From: Smithella sp. M82
GTDB taxonomy: Bacteria > Desulfobacterota > Syntrophia > Syntrophales > Smithellaceae
Reading direction: 5' to 3'
Assembly: GCA_001683985.1 (NCBI GenBank)
Contig: MAEO01000044.1
Location: forward strand, 43,891 to 107,890
DNA length: 64,000 nt
The first letter of the stretch is position 1, and each line of letters begins with the position of its first letter. The position numbers and the translations under genes are program-made. Positions 7,906 through 16,459 of this stretch are shown here, piece by piece. The notes under the pieces were generated by a model, which saw nothing but the letters and a program-made list of their open reading frames with translations, was not told the origin of the DNA and ran no database searches.

Positions 7906-8175
7906 TCAGCCTTTTTTACGGTTATTAGAAATATATGTAGCCAGAGCGCGCACTGATGCAAAAACCTTAACGCCCAGTTGTTTGTTATCTATTTTAACGC
8001 CGTAGTCTTTTTCAATCATCATCACCAGTTCCAGAATATCAATGGAATCAATTCCCAGATCGCCCCCCACAAGACGTTCATCGTCTTTGATGTCTTCGGG
8101 GCCTACGTCAATCAAACCCAGTGTATCAATAATTTTAACTTTAAGTTCACTTATCATTTTCTCAATCTGACTCAT
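7906..8175 (-). CDS. Acyl carrier protein (copy 2)
   Basis: An 89-residue carrier with attachment motif DLGIDSIDILEL (Ser44). ATG 8175 follows TAGGAGTATCAA, a good binding site. Its sequence differs from ACP copy 1 (for example VGGDLGIDSID against VDELGIDSMD), so the two probably serve different partners. It is the gene immediately before the B12/radical SAM gene in transcription order, which makes it a candidate carrier for that enzyme's substrate; this pairing is inference. Confidence 0.92.
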   Translation of the reverse strand: MSQIEKMISELKVKIIDTLGLIDVGPEDIKDDERLVGGDLGIDSIDILELVMMIEKDYGVKIDNKQLGVKVFASVRALATYISNNRKKG

Positions 8176-8210
8176 TTGATACTCCTACTGTTTTATCAAG
8201 ATTTATGTCA

Positions 8211-8326
8211 AGTCGCATTCTTCAGCTAACTTTGTTGTCTGCGTTGTCGACTTCCTCAACGTATTTAATATACGTCTGCGGAGCATCCTCCTTGCCGCTT
8301 CGTTATCTTTTGAATGTAACTCGACA
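8211..8326. repeat. Dispersed repeat family B, copy 2
   Basis: Ends AGTCGCATTCTTCAGC and GAATGTAACTCGAC are imperfect inverted repeats. The interior holds GTTGTCGACTTCCTCAACG and ATATACGTCTGCGGAGC, closely matched in reverse orientation by the copy at 38469-38587. It fills the whole gap between the ACP and the membrane protein gene. Confidence 0.65.
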
Positions 8327-8342
8327 TTGCAAATTCGCTTTA

Positions 8343-8753
8343 TTATCCTGTTGCATTGTTTCTCTGGTTTTCCAGCGGATTTGATCTTATTGCATTAATC
8401 TCATCACCCAGAACTTTTTCCAGCACAATTCTGACAACCCAACGTCCCAGCGCCTTGCTGTATTTGGGACCGGCAAGATAAATTCCCAACATCAAAAGCA
8501 GCCACGAGACACCGTAAATCAGCGGAATTCCCACGACTCCAAACATTGGCGATTTCAGCCAGGCGGCAATTCCACCTACTATGAATACTGCCGGTATGCC
8601 AAGAAAATAACCGCAAAAAATCAAAACAAGACCAACAATCACGGTGGCCGTAAGTTTTTCCCTGAAAATACTTAAGTCAGCGTGTTCACATATTGCGTTT
8701 CGGCAAAATTCCTTCCGGGCAAAATAAAGCGCCGCCTTTTTTATTATGCTCAA
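8343..8753 (-). CDS. Small membrane protein of the lipid cluster, unknown function
   Basis: 136 residues with a basic N-terminus (KKAALYFARKEF) and about three hydrophobic segments: roughly 35-60 (VGLVLIFCGYFLGIPAVFIV), 68-80 and 82-95. The C-terminal third is soluble. The start is a TTG at 8753 preceded by AGGAAAT at good spacing. I do not recognise a family. Its position between a FabA-like dehydratase and an ACP suggests a membrane component or anchor for the pathway. It is collinear with those genes, though repeat B separates it from the ACP. Confidence 0.75.
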   Translation of the reverse strand: MSIIKKAALYFARKEFCRNAICEHADLSIFREKLTATVIVGLVLIFCGYFLGIPAVFIVGGIAAWLKSPMFGVVGIPLIYGVSWLLLMLGIYLAGPKYSKALGRWVVRIVLEKVLGDEINAIRSNPLENQRNNATG

Positions 8754-8835
8754 AATATTTCCTGTAAAACAATATATGTCAATATTTTAAAATGATATTT
8801 CCGGCAGTGTCAGGTAAACAGCTCTTATAAGCTGA

Positions 8836-9426
8836 TTACTTTTCCATGATACCGCCTATAGAATATTTTGAACGAAGCGGATAATCTTTGTAGGCGATAT
8901 CCTTAAAAACTCCCGTCCGCGCCTGTCCTACAGTGGCAATCAATTCATTATCTATGTAAATGCGGCCGTCACCAATTACTATACTCGCGCCCGATTCCTT
9001 CAAAAGAGAATAACGCCGCACATCAACTTCAAAACGAACACATTTGTTAAACGGACGAATCTGACCGTTAAAAGCTACTTCTCCGCAACCCAATGCCCTG
9101 CCCGTACCCAGCGAACCTTTCCAAACGCAGAAAAAACCAAGTAATTGCCAGATAGCGTCTACTCCCAGGCATCCGGGCTGTACCGGATCACCCGAAAAAT
9201 GGCATTGAAAATACCATGCATCCAGACGAATGTCCTGTTCAGCTATTATCTTTCCCTGCTTTCCGTCACTTTCTATCAACAGTATACGATCAACCATAAG
9301 AAAGGGAGGCGCAGGAAGTTTCGCGTCAAAATGTTCCGGAGGATCGGTTATCAGCCGGCCATAAGAAAAAGCAAGAAGCTCTTCAAAGTTGAAATGATCG
9401 CGCTTTAAAAATTCCTGATATTTCAT
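8836..9426 (-). CDS. FabA-like 3-hydroxyacyl-ACP dehydratase
   Basis: 196 residues, slightly longer than E. coli FabA (172). Seen: LPAPPFLMVDRI (37-48), then CHFSGDPVQPGCLGVDAIWQ (75-94) with the catalytic His76 and Asp90 at FabA spacing, then GRALGCGEVAFNGQI and a closing TGVFKD that match FabA through the length. FabA dehydrates 3-hydroxydecanoyl-ACP and isomerises trans-2 to cis-3 double bonds; whether this one isomerises cannot be read. It is the first gene of the minus-strand lipid cluster. ATG 9426 is preceded by GAAAGAGCAGAATACTT. A housekeeping FabA role is possible, but the cluster context favours a dedicated pathway. Confidence 0.88.
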   Translation of the reverse strand: MKYQEFLKRDHFNFEELLAFSYGRLITDPPEHFDAKLPAPPFLMVDRILLIESDGKQGKIIAEQDIRLDAWYFQCHFSGDPVQPGCLGVDAIWQLLGFFCVWKGSLGTGRALGCGEVAFNGQIRPFNKCVRFEVDVRRYSLLKESGASIVIGDGRIYIDNELIATVGQARTGVFKDIAYKDYPLRSKYSIGGIMEK

Positions 9427-9555
9427 AAGTATTCTGCTCTTTCCGCATACTAAAAGTGCGATAATGCAATGATTTCCAATAATTTAAGACAAATATAAGA
9501 AATGAACTCTTTTGTCAAAAGAAAAATGCCCAAATTAATATTTGAATCATCATGA

Positions 9556-9790
9556 TTCTAATTAATCCATTAGTCCCACTCCGCTTCGCTACGGGGATAA
9601 TTCCCAATCCCGACAAATTAGAATTGGATAGTTCGACCAACGCTTTAATGAGCCTTTATTTTCCGAAACGTAGTGATCGGAAAATATTAGAGCGAATTAT
9701 CCCGCCACTTCCAAGTGGCAGGGTCAAACTTCATCCCGATTCGTCGGGATTCGTTTTCAGAGAGACTCACTATATTTTTAATGGCTTTGA
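9556..9790. repeat. Dispersed repeat family C, copy 2 (long)
   Basis: Contains CTCCGCTTCGCTACGGGG, GCGAATTATCCCGCCACTTCC, the palindromes GCCACTTCCAAGTGGC and CCCGATTCGTCGGG, and an inner TTCCGAAACGTAGTGATCGGAA. A short reading frame across it is an accident of the repeat. With repeat A copy 4 it makes up nearly all of the 680-base gene-free stretch 9427-10106. Confidence 0.55.
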
Positions 9791-9874
9791 AAATGAATTT
9801 GCGTTATAAGGTTGCGCAATATAATAATACGGGGCTACGCAATAGAAGAAGATGAACCCTTCTGAAATTGTTTT

Positions 9875-10044
9875 TGTCATTTCGACCAAAGGCGAAAGCC
9901 CGGCAGGGAACCCCGGCAGATCCCCGGCGTATGCCTGGGTATGCTCGGGGAGAAATCTTTAGTAAACGAAAATGATAAAGATTTCTCGTCGTCTCGATAC
10001 CTTACATTTGCCGGGCAAGAGTATCGGGACTCCTCGAAATGACA
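9875..10044. repeat. Dispersed repeat family A, copy 4
   Basis: The longest copy (170 bases), with ends TGTCATTTCGACC and CTCGAAATGACA and an interior of CCGGC/GCCGG and GGTATGC palindromes plus two GAGAAATCTTT/AAAGATTTCTC blocks that can fold back on each other. It lies just upstream of the rubredoxin fusion gene. Confidence 0.75.
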
Positions 10045-10106
10045 GATTTGATTTTCTTAAAAGTCTATTGTTTATTCTGGGATAATCCAAAATCAGGAAA
10101 ACAAAA

Positions 10107-10796
10107 ATGAACAAGGCCGCCCTTCATAAAATCAGTTATGGTTTATATATCGTCACATCCGGGCAAGGAGATAAATTCAACGGTCAGATTGCCAACTCCA
10201 TGTTTCAGGTAACCTCCAATCCGGCAACAATCGCCATAAGCATAAACAAAGAAAACTATAGTCATGAATTGATAAGATTCAGCCGCAAATTTGCGGTTTC
10301 CATTTTGTCGGAAGCAACGCCAATGACTTTCATCGGTCTTTTCGGCTTCAAAAGCGGACGCGATGTAAATAAACTTCAAAATGTAAAGACAAAAACAGGA
10401 ATAACAGGCGTTCCTATAGTGGTGGAAAATACGGTTTCCTATATAGAGGTGGAACTGGAAAAAGAAATGGATTGCGGCACACACACGATTTTCGTGGGTA
10501 ACATTGTCGATTGTGACGTGGTAAGCAGTGACGAACCCATGACTTACGCTTATTACCAGAAGGTCAAGGGAGGAAAATCACCGAAAACTGCACCTACTTA
10601 CATCAAAGACGAACCTGCCGCCGGTGCGCAACCCTCTTCCAGATATGTTTGCAGTGTCTGCGGTTATGTTTATGACCCAGCTATAGGTGATCCCGATAAC
10701 GGAATTGCTGCGGGAACAAAGTTTGAAGACTTGCCGGACTCATGGACGTGCCCTATCTGCGACGCGGATAAATCGAAATTCGAAAAAGAAAAATAA
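10107..10796 (+). CDS. hrb: High-molecular-weight rubredoxin (flavin reductase-rubredoxin fusion)
   Basis: 229 residues. Residues 1-160 are a flavin-reductase-like split-barrel domain that binds FMN in this family ([35 protein letters not shown]). Residues 176-229 are a rubredoxin: [12 protein letters not shown] and [14 protein letters not shown] give the four Cys iron ligands. The combination matches Hrb of Moorella, which passes electrons from NAD(P)H to flavodiiron proteins that detoxify NO or O2. No flavodiiron gene is visible here. ATG 10107 follows CAGGAAAAC. The protein points to an anaerobe with oxidative or nitrosative stress defence. Confidence 0.9.
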   Translation: MNKAALHKISYGLYIVTSGQGDKFNGQIANSMFQVTSNPATIAISINKENYSHELIRFSRKFAVSILSEATPMTFIGLFGFKSGRDVNKLQNVKTKTGITGVPIVVENTVSYIEVELEKEMDCGTHTIFVGNIVDCDVVSSDEPMTYAYYQKVKGGKSPKTAPTYIKDEPAAGAQPSSRYVCSVCGYVYDPAIGDPDNGIAAGTKFEDLPDSWTCPICDADKSKFEKEK

Positions 10797-10868
10797 TAAC
10801 TACGGAACATATAATATTATTGCAAATGCTTCGTTGCATTTTTCATTAAAAGCTACTATTAATAACAT

Positions 10869-10972
10869 CCTAAACTTGTTAATCCTAAACTTGTTAATTG
10901 ACGAATTTTTAAAATTATGCAAGATTAAAACAGTTAATGTTTAAATATTGTGACATTACTGGAAAAACCAGT
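10869..10972 (+). promoter_or_regulatory. Tandem 15-bp repeat and short palindrome upstream of the OmpA-like gene
   Basis: CCTAAACTTGTTAAT occurs twice head to tail without a gap (10869-10898) and runs into TTGACG (10898-10903), a possible -35 box. A perfect palindrome ACTGG-AAAAA-CCAGT follows (10958-10972), with TATAAA right after it (10974-10979). These look like operator and promoter parts for the gene at 11013, but no spacing clearly fits one promoter, so the assignment is tentative. Confidence 0.35.
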
Positions 10973-11012
10973 CTATAAACAAAATTTATATAGATAGAGG
11001 AGCTAACAGCTA

Positions 11013-12173
11013 ATGAAAAAGTCATTAGGAATTATAGTAGCGATAATGGTAACGGCTATTATATCAGGACTTTTTACTATGGCAAAGTACTCCAACGCAG
11101 TAGAGATTGGGGAAAATAGCCGTTTTATTGCCTATGATAACGGAACAGCACTGGATACAAAAACGAATCTGATGTGGGCAACCAAAGACAATGGAAGTAA
11201 TATAAACTGGTCGGATGCAAAATCCTATTGCGAAAATTACAGAGGAGGGGGTTACACAGATTGGCGAATGCCGACAAAGTTTGAACTAAAAAGTTTATAT
11301 GACGACTCAATTTTTGGAAACAATGGTTATCATCTGACAAAACTGATAAATCTAACAGGGGCTTTCGTTTGGTCATCGGAAACGACCGGCACCAATCCCT
11401 TCGTTACCAGTTTCCAGTATGGTTTGGCATACGAGGAGCCTTCTTCCAACACCAGAAGAAATCGAGCGCTTCCGGTGCGATCTTTAAGTGGAGAAATGAC
11501 AACCGTAGTATCAGGTGCCGCTGTTGCTTCTTCTATTACTCCTGCCGGCGATGCTACTGAGGCTACAGGGCAATGGTGGGAAAAAAGATATGCTCCCAAG
11601 GTTGAACCACCAGCCGCTTCGGTGGAAGTAACTCCTACTCCGGCGGAAGTGACTGTTTCCTCAGCTGAGGCACCAGTTGCTCCAGCAGAAGCAGCCGCTC
11701 CTCCGGTTGAGGCACCCGTTGCCCCCACCGAAGCAGTAACTCCCCCAGTCGAAGCGCCGGTTGCTCCCGTGGAAGTAGCTGTTCCTAAGGCTGAAAAACC
11801 GGTAACGGAAAAGATTGTCATACCTCTTAATATAAAATTCGATACGGCCAAGTCCGATATAAAGAAAAAATATGATAAGGACATCAAAAACGTAGCCGAT
11901 TTTCTGAAAGCGAACCCGGAGGCTACAGCAGTAATCGAAGGTCATACCGATAATGTTGATATACATAACGAACCGGAAAGAAATATGCGATTGTCTCAGG
12001 CCCGTGCCGACAGTGTCAGGCAGTATCTGATTGATGATTTCGGCATTGATGCATCGCGTATCAGCGCTGTTGGTTATGGACCGAATAAACCGATTGCCAA
12101 CAATGACACCATAGAAGGAAGAATGAAGAATCGCAGAGTTGAAGCTATCATCGAAATGGTGAAGATGAAATAA
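11013..12173 (+). CDS. DUF1566/OmpA-domain envelope protein
   Basis: 386 residues. The N-terminus (MKKSLGIIVAIMVTAIISGL) is a signal peptide or anchor. Residues 45-155 resemble the DUF1566 (Lcl C-terminal) domain: TNLMWA, WSDAKSYCENYRGGGYTDWRMPT, then FVWSSET. Residues 200-265 are a Pro/Ala/Val/Glu linker with a repeated unit EAPVAPxEAxxPPV. Residues 270-386 are an OmpA C-terminal peptidoglycan-binding domain (IKFDTAKSDI, IEGHTDN, NMRLSQARADSVRQYL, GYGPNKPIANN). It probably tethers an outer-membrane or periplasmic display domain to the cell wall. AGGAGCTAACAGCTA precedes ATG 11013, and a strong terminator follows, so it is likely monocistronic. Confidence 0.88.
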   Translation: MKKSLGIIVAIMVTAIISGLFTMAKYSNAVEIGENSRFIAYDNGTALDTKTNLMWATKDNGSNINWSDAKSYCENYRGGGYTDWRMPTKFELKSLYDDSIFGNNGYHLTKLINLTGAFVWSSETTGTNPFVTSFQYGLAYEEPSSNTRRNRALPVRSLSGEMTTVVSGAAVASSITPAGDATEATGQWWEKRYAPKVEPPAASVEVTPTPAEVTVSSAEAPVAPAEAAAPPVEAPVAPTEAVTPPVEAPVAPVEVAVPKAEKPVTEKIVIPLNIKFDTAKSDIKKKYDKDIKNVADFLKANPEATAVIEGHTDNVDIHNEPERNMRLSQARADSVRQYLIDDFGIDASRISAVGYGPNKPIANNDTIEGRMKNRRVEAIIEMVKMK

Positions 12174-12202
12174 TTCTTTAACATAACCATCGTTTAATAA
12201 TT

Positions 12203-12243
12203 AAGGCCTCGTAACTCGTACAAAGTTACGAGGCCTTTTCTTA
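12203..12243 (+). terminator. Rho-independent terminator
   Basis: AAGGCCTCGTAACT (12203-12216) pairs perfectly with AGTTACGAGGCCTT (12224-12237) over a 7-base loop, ending in TTTTCTT. It ends the OmpA-like gene at 12173, and as a near-palindrome it may also serve the opposite strand. Confidence 0.92.
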
Positions 12244-12293
12244 ACGAGACTCAAATTTCACAAGCATAGCGTAGGTGAAATTTGTAAGTCGAA

Positions 12294-13982
12294 TTATCCT
12301 ACAGCTTTTCGGTATTCACTTACCAGCGCTTCTTTGGAAACGCCAAGATCAATGATATCCCACGGCAGAATTTCATCGAATTGCTTTTGGCGGTAAACGT
12401 AGAAATCCGGATTTACATTCACTTCTTTTAACGCCTGCGCCCAATTTTCTTCCAGACGGTTTACAGCCAGTAATAATTCACCCACCCGACGATCACCTAA
12501 AGAAAGCAGGGCCTGAATATAGTTCCACTTCGGAACGTCGTGGATAACTTTGATCTGCTTATCCTTACTAAAAGCATTCTTGATTTTTTTGATTTTTTTG
12601 CCGGCTTCATGGACATCGGCCAGCGCGCACCACTGCAAAGGTGTTTTAGGCTTTGGAATAAATTGATTAATACTCAGCGTAATACGCCGGAACTTTTTTT
12701 TACCTTTAAAATAATGCAGGATATGGCTCTGAACTTTTTTTACAAGTTCAATTATGGCATCGATATCTTTTTCTTCTTCTTCAGCCAGTCCCACCATAAA
12801 ATAGAGCCTCAAACTGGTAATTTCTTTTTTTACCAATAATTCTATCGCATGAATTATCTCCGCTTCAGTTATGCCTTTACGCAAAAGGTCACGCATTCTC
12901 TGACTGCCCGCCTCCGGGGCAAGCGCGACCGTTTCAATGCCATTGGCTTTTATTAAATCAACAGTTTCTTCATTTATCCGGTCAATTCGCAGAGAACCAA
13001 AACCGGCCTGTGCCCTTTGTGCAATTATATGTCCACAAATATGTATCAGATCGGGATGATCGGAAACAGCCGTACCGACAAGACCTATTTTCTTTTTTCT
13101 TTCCAATCCACGGTTAATAGAAGCAGTAATTTCAGCTTTGTTACGAAAACGCGGTGGGCAATAAACGAAACTAGCCGCACAAAAACGACAGCTTCTGGCG
13201 CAACCTCTGTTTACTTCCACCAGAAACATATCTTCCATTTCGGTTTGAGGCGCACTAATAATTTCTTCTGTAGAAAATGAATTAATGTCTCTTACATGTT
13301 GTATTTTTATTTTGTCAGGCAAATCAACTTCACAAGGCTTTATTGACTGAATCCTGCCTTCTATAGAATAATTTACCTTATAAAGGCTGGGAACATAAAT
13401 ATTGCTTGTTTTTCTTTGTAGATTTTTTAGCAACTCCTGCCGTTCAAGAGCAAGAAGGCGTGCCTCTTCAAAGTAACGGCAGAACTGTGGTAACGCTTCT
13501 TCGGCTTCACCTAAAATAAACAAATCAAAGAAATCAGCCAGCGGTTCGGGATTGAGCGTAGGAGCAATACCACCACCGACAATCAAAGGATAATGCTCTG
13601 AACGATCCTTTGCCAACAAGGGTATCCCCGCAAAATCCAGCATTTTTAATATATTGGGATAATCGTTTTCGAACGATAAAGAAAATGCCAAAATGTCAAA
13701 TTCGATTATTGGTTTTTGATTTTCCAGGCTAAATATTTCTGCCGTTCCGGAAGTGTATTCGGCGTCGTTTCCGGGATCCGGCAGAAATACTCTCTCACAT
13801 AGGAAGGAAGATTGCTCATTAAATATTTTATATACCGTTTGAAAGCCCAGGTTTGCCATGCCTGTACGATAATAATTCGGGTATGCCAGACAAACCGTAT
13901 TGTATGTGCCCCAAACTTTTCTTATATATCCAGTCTCTCTTTCTAGAACGGCAGCATGTTTTCTTCTAACTTTCCAATCCAT
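12294..13982 (-). CDS. B12-binding-like/radical SAM protein (TIGR03960-like)
   Basis: 562 residues. Residues 1-190 form the N-terminal Rossmann-type domain (YPNYYRTGMANLGFQTVY, IVGGGIAPTLNPEP, FILGEAEE). A radical SAM domain begins near 255 with NRGCARSCRFC and continues through LAPEAGSQRMRDLLRKG and SINQFIPKPKTPLQW. Proteins of this size are a widespread family of unknown function, often annotated TIGR03960; some relatives carry a second, DUF2344-type domain, which is absent here. It lies 31 bases downstream of ftsZ on the same strand, so it may be read with the dcw cluster. Substrate unknown. Confidence 0.85.
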   Translation of the reverse strand: MDWKVRRKHAAVLERETGYIRKVWGTYNTVCLAYPNYYRTGMANLGFQTVYKIFNEQSSFLCERVFLPDPGNDAEYTSGTAEIFSLENQKPIIEFDILAFSLSFENDYPNILKMLDFAGIPLLAKDRSEHYPLIVGGGIAPTLNPEPLADFFDLFILGEAEEALPQFCRYFEEARLLALERQELLKNLQRKTSNIYVPSLYKVNYSIEGRIQSIKPCEVDLPDKIKIQHVRDINSFSTEEIISAPQTEMEDMFLVEVNRGCARSCRFCAASFVYCPPRFRNKAEITASINRGLERKKKIGLVGTAVSDHPDLIHICGHIIAQRAQAGFGSLRIDRINEETVDLIKANGIETVALAPEAGSQRMRDLLRKGITEAEIIHAIELLVKKEITSLRLYFMVGLAEEEEKDIDAIIELVKKVQSHILHYFKGKKKFRRITLSINQFIPKPKTPLQWCALADVHEAGKKIKKIKNAFSKDKQIKVIHDVPKWNYIQALLSLGDRRVGELLLAVNRLEENWAQALKEVNVNPDFYVYRQKQFDEILPWDIIDLGVSKEALVSEYRKAVG

Positions 13983-14013
13983 TACTTCTCATGGCCTGTA
14001 TCTAATAATCTTT

Positions 14014-15168
14014 CTAATCGGCCTGACGGCGTAAAAACGTCGGAACCTGTATATCGGTCATATTGTCGGCTTCATCGCTAATATTAACATTCGTAAAATT
14101 CAGATTGTTTTGTCCCTTCCCCCGGCGTATGAAAGCAGGTGTCGATAAATCATCCCGACGGAAACCTCCCAAATGTGTTACGTTTCCCAGTGATTCCTTT
14201 TTCTTTGATATATTATCAAAACCGGTGGCGATGACTGTGATACGAATTTCATCCTTCATATTCTGATCAATTACAGTTCCGAAAATAATATTCGCTTCTT
14301 CATCTGCTTCTTCTTGAATCAACGACGAAGCTTCATTAACCTCACAAAGGCTCATATCCGGTCCACCTGTAATATTGAGCAAAATTCCCCGTGCGCCCTG
14401 GATGGTATTGTTTTCCAACAAAGGAGATGAAATCGCTTTCTGGGCTGCTTCTACCGCCCGGTTTTCGCCGCTTGCCGCGCCTGTACCCATAATGGCTATG
14501 CCCATGTTGGTCATGACACTCTTTACATCGGCAAAATCAAGGTTGATCAGTCCCGGAACCAGTATCAGATCCGATATGCCTTTAACCGCCTGATAAAGAA
14601 TATCATCCGCCTTTTTGAACGCTTCCAAAAGCGACAAATTGCGGCCACCCAAACTTAGAAGTCGTTGGTTGGGAACAACAATAAGCGTATCTACAATATC
14701 CCGCAATTGTGCGATACCCTCTTCAGCCTGAATATTACGTTTTTTACCTTCAAACTGGAAAGGTTTGGTAACTACAGCAATGGTCAGAATGCTGCATTCA
14801 CGGGCTATCTCCGCAATCACAGGGGCCGCGCCTGTTCCGGTTCCTCCTCCCATCCCGGCGGTGATAAAAATCATGTCCGCACCTTCCAGAAACGGCCTGA
14901 TTTCATCGCGCGATTCCAGCGCCGCCTGTTTGCCGATTTCAGGATTGGAACCGGCTCCCAGACCTTTCGTTATCTGTGAACCGATTTGAAGCTTAATTGG
15001 CGCATTGGACACGCCGAGTGCCTGCGCGTCCGTATTGGCGTTGATGAAATCGACTCCTCCCAGAGACGACGCAATCATTGTATTAACGGCGTTTCCGCCG
15101 CCGCCGCCTACGCCGATCACCTTTATTTTCGCCAAATTTTCACTGCATACTTCTGTTAATTCAAACAT
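14014..15168 (-). CDS. ftsZ: Cell division protein FtsZ
   Basis: 384 residues. The tubulin-like GTPase signature GGGTGTG lies in [16 protein letters not shown] (about 104-119), the N-terminal loop [11 protein letters not shown] binds nucleotide, and the C-terminal peptide [12 protein letters not shown] is the conserved tail that binds FtsA and other partners. FtsZ polymerises into the Z-ring at midcell. ATG 15168 follows GAAGGAGAGAAC. It is last in the dcw order, 15 bases after ftsA, the arrangement common to Gram-negative bacteria. Confidence 0.98.
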   Translation of the reverse strand: MFELTEVCSENLAKIKVIGVGGGGGNAVNTMIASSLGGVDFINANTDAQALGVSNAPIKLQIGSQITKGLGAGSNPEIGKQAALESRDEIRPFLEGADMIFITAGMGGGTGTGAAPVIAEIARECSILTIAVVTKPFQFEGKKRNIQAEEGIAQLRDIVDTLIVVPNQRLLSLGGRNLSLLEAFKKADDILYQAVKGISDLILVPGLINLDFADVKSVMTNMGIAIMGTGAASGENRAVEAAQKAISSPLLENNTIQGARGILLNITGGPDMSLCEVNEASSLIQEEADEEANIIFGTVIDQNMKDEIRITVIATGFDNISKKKESLGNVTHLGGFRRDDLSTPAFIRRGKGQNNLNFTNVNISDEADNMTDIQVPTFLRRQAD

Positions 15169-15183
15169 GTTCTCTCCTTCCTT

Positions 15184-16410
15184 TCAAAAAAATTCTGAAA
15201 ACATTTTTTTTGCCGTTCTTATCATTTTACCAAAAACATTCGTTGTATTTCTGTAGATCGAATCACCGCCCAACTGATTATTTCCATATATAATTAAACC
15301 GACACCTATAGCATGTGCCGGTGAATTTACTATATCGGAAAGACCTCCTATACCGATAGGAATGCCTTTGCGAGCCGGCATATCAAAGATTTGTTCGGCA
15401 AGTTCGGTAATGCCGTACAAAAGCGACGTTCCTCCGGTCAAAACAACTCCGGCTGCCAGTAAATCTTCGAAACCGAAACGGACAACTTCCTTGTAAGCAA
15501 GATTTAAAATTTCCTCCATTCTCGGCTCTATTATTCGCCCCAGTATCTGACGCGATACTTCACGGTCTTCTCTGCCGCCCAAACTGGGCACATTGATGGT
15601 TTCATCCTTGGGAATCATGGAAGTCAGGGCACATCCGTATTTCAGTTTAATCTTTTCAGCATCGCCCAGCGGTGTTCGTAACCCGGTGGAAATATCCGAT
15701 GTAAGATAATTTCCGCCAACCGGTAAAATCGCCGTATGCTTGATGCTGCCTTCAGAAAAAATCGTAACAGAAGTATTGGCTCCGCCAATATCAAGAAGAA
15801 CTACTCCCAAATCTTTTTCATCGGAACTTAACACTGCCTCCCCTGCTGCCAATTGTTCCAGGACAACATCATCAATATCCAAACCTACTCTGTTGACGGA
15901 TTTTACAATGTCCTGAATAGCCGAAGTAGCTCCGGTAACAATATGTACTTTAGCTTCCAGTCGAACACCGGACATTCCTATGGGATCTTTAATTCCCTCC
16001 TGACCGTCAATCACATAACTCTGCGGAAGAATGTGCATGATTTCCCTGCCAACGGGAATAGCAATGGCTTTGGCAGCTTCGATTGCTCTTTGTACATCGC
16101 TTTCGCTAACTTCCCTGCCTTTTATGGAGACTATACTCAACGAATTCTGTCCTTTAATATGACTGCCGGATATCCCGACGTAGACAGAATTGATGCGGCA
16201 TCCGGACATGTGTTCAGCTTCATCCACCGCTGTTTTTATTGATTCCACCATGCCGTCAATATTGACAACAGTTCCCTTCCTTATTTCCTTGGTCAGAGAT
16301 GTTCCGACACCGATTATGTTAACGCCGGGTTCGGCAACCTCTCCTACAATAGCCGTGGTTTTTGTCGATCCGATGTCGAGTCCAACTATGACATTGCTTC
16401 TTTTTCCCAT
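15184..16410 (-). CDS. ftsA: Cell division protein FtsA
   Basis: About 408 residues of an actin-like ATPase. The phosphate-1 loop is VGLDIGSTKTTAIVGE at the start, with VVLLDIGGANTSVTIF near 200 and VVLTGGTSLLYGI near 330. The C-terminal amphipathic helix (MIRTAKKMFSEFF) should bind the membrane, tethering FtsZ. A GTG 12 bases upstream (16422) is possible, but ATG 16410 is preceded by GAGAGGGCTG and gives the standard N-terminus. Confidence 0.97.
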   Translation of the reverse strand: MGKRSNVIVGLDIGSTKTTAIVGEVAEPGVNIIGVGTSLTKEIRKGTVVNIDGMVESIKTAVDEAEHMSGCRINSVYVGISGSHIKGQNSLSIVSIKGREVSESDVQRAIEAAKAIAIPVGREIMHILPQSYVIDGQEGIKDPIGMSGVRLEAKVHIVTGATSAIQDIVKSVNRVGLDIDDVVLEQLAAGEAVLSSDEKDLGVVLLDIGGANTSVTIFSEGSIKHTAILPVGGNYLTSDISTGLRTPLGDAEKIKLKYGCALTSMIPKDETINVPSLGGREDREVSRQILGRIIEPRMEEILNLAYKEVVRFGFEDLLAAGVVLTGGTSLLYGITELAEQIFDMPARKGIPIGIGGLSDIVNSPAHAIGVGLIIYGNNQLGGDSIYRNTTNVFGKMIRTAKKMFSEFF

Positions 16411-16459
16411 CAGCCCTCTCACCTCATTTTAAATTTTACCATTTAAAAAACTTTTCTCT

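Noticed and set aside
9552..9809. A short plus-strand frame between FabA-like and rubredoxin genes
   Set aside because: It coincides with a palindromic family C repeat and has no start signal or protein similarity.
11330..11887. A 185-codon minus-strand frame rich in Gly, Ala, Ser and Thr
   Set aside because: It is the mirror of the Pro/Ala/Val linker of the OmpA-like gene; its repeats only reflect that linker.
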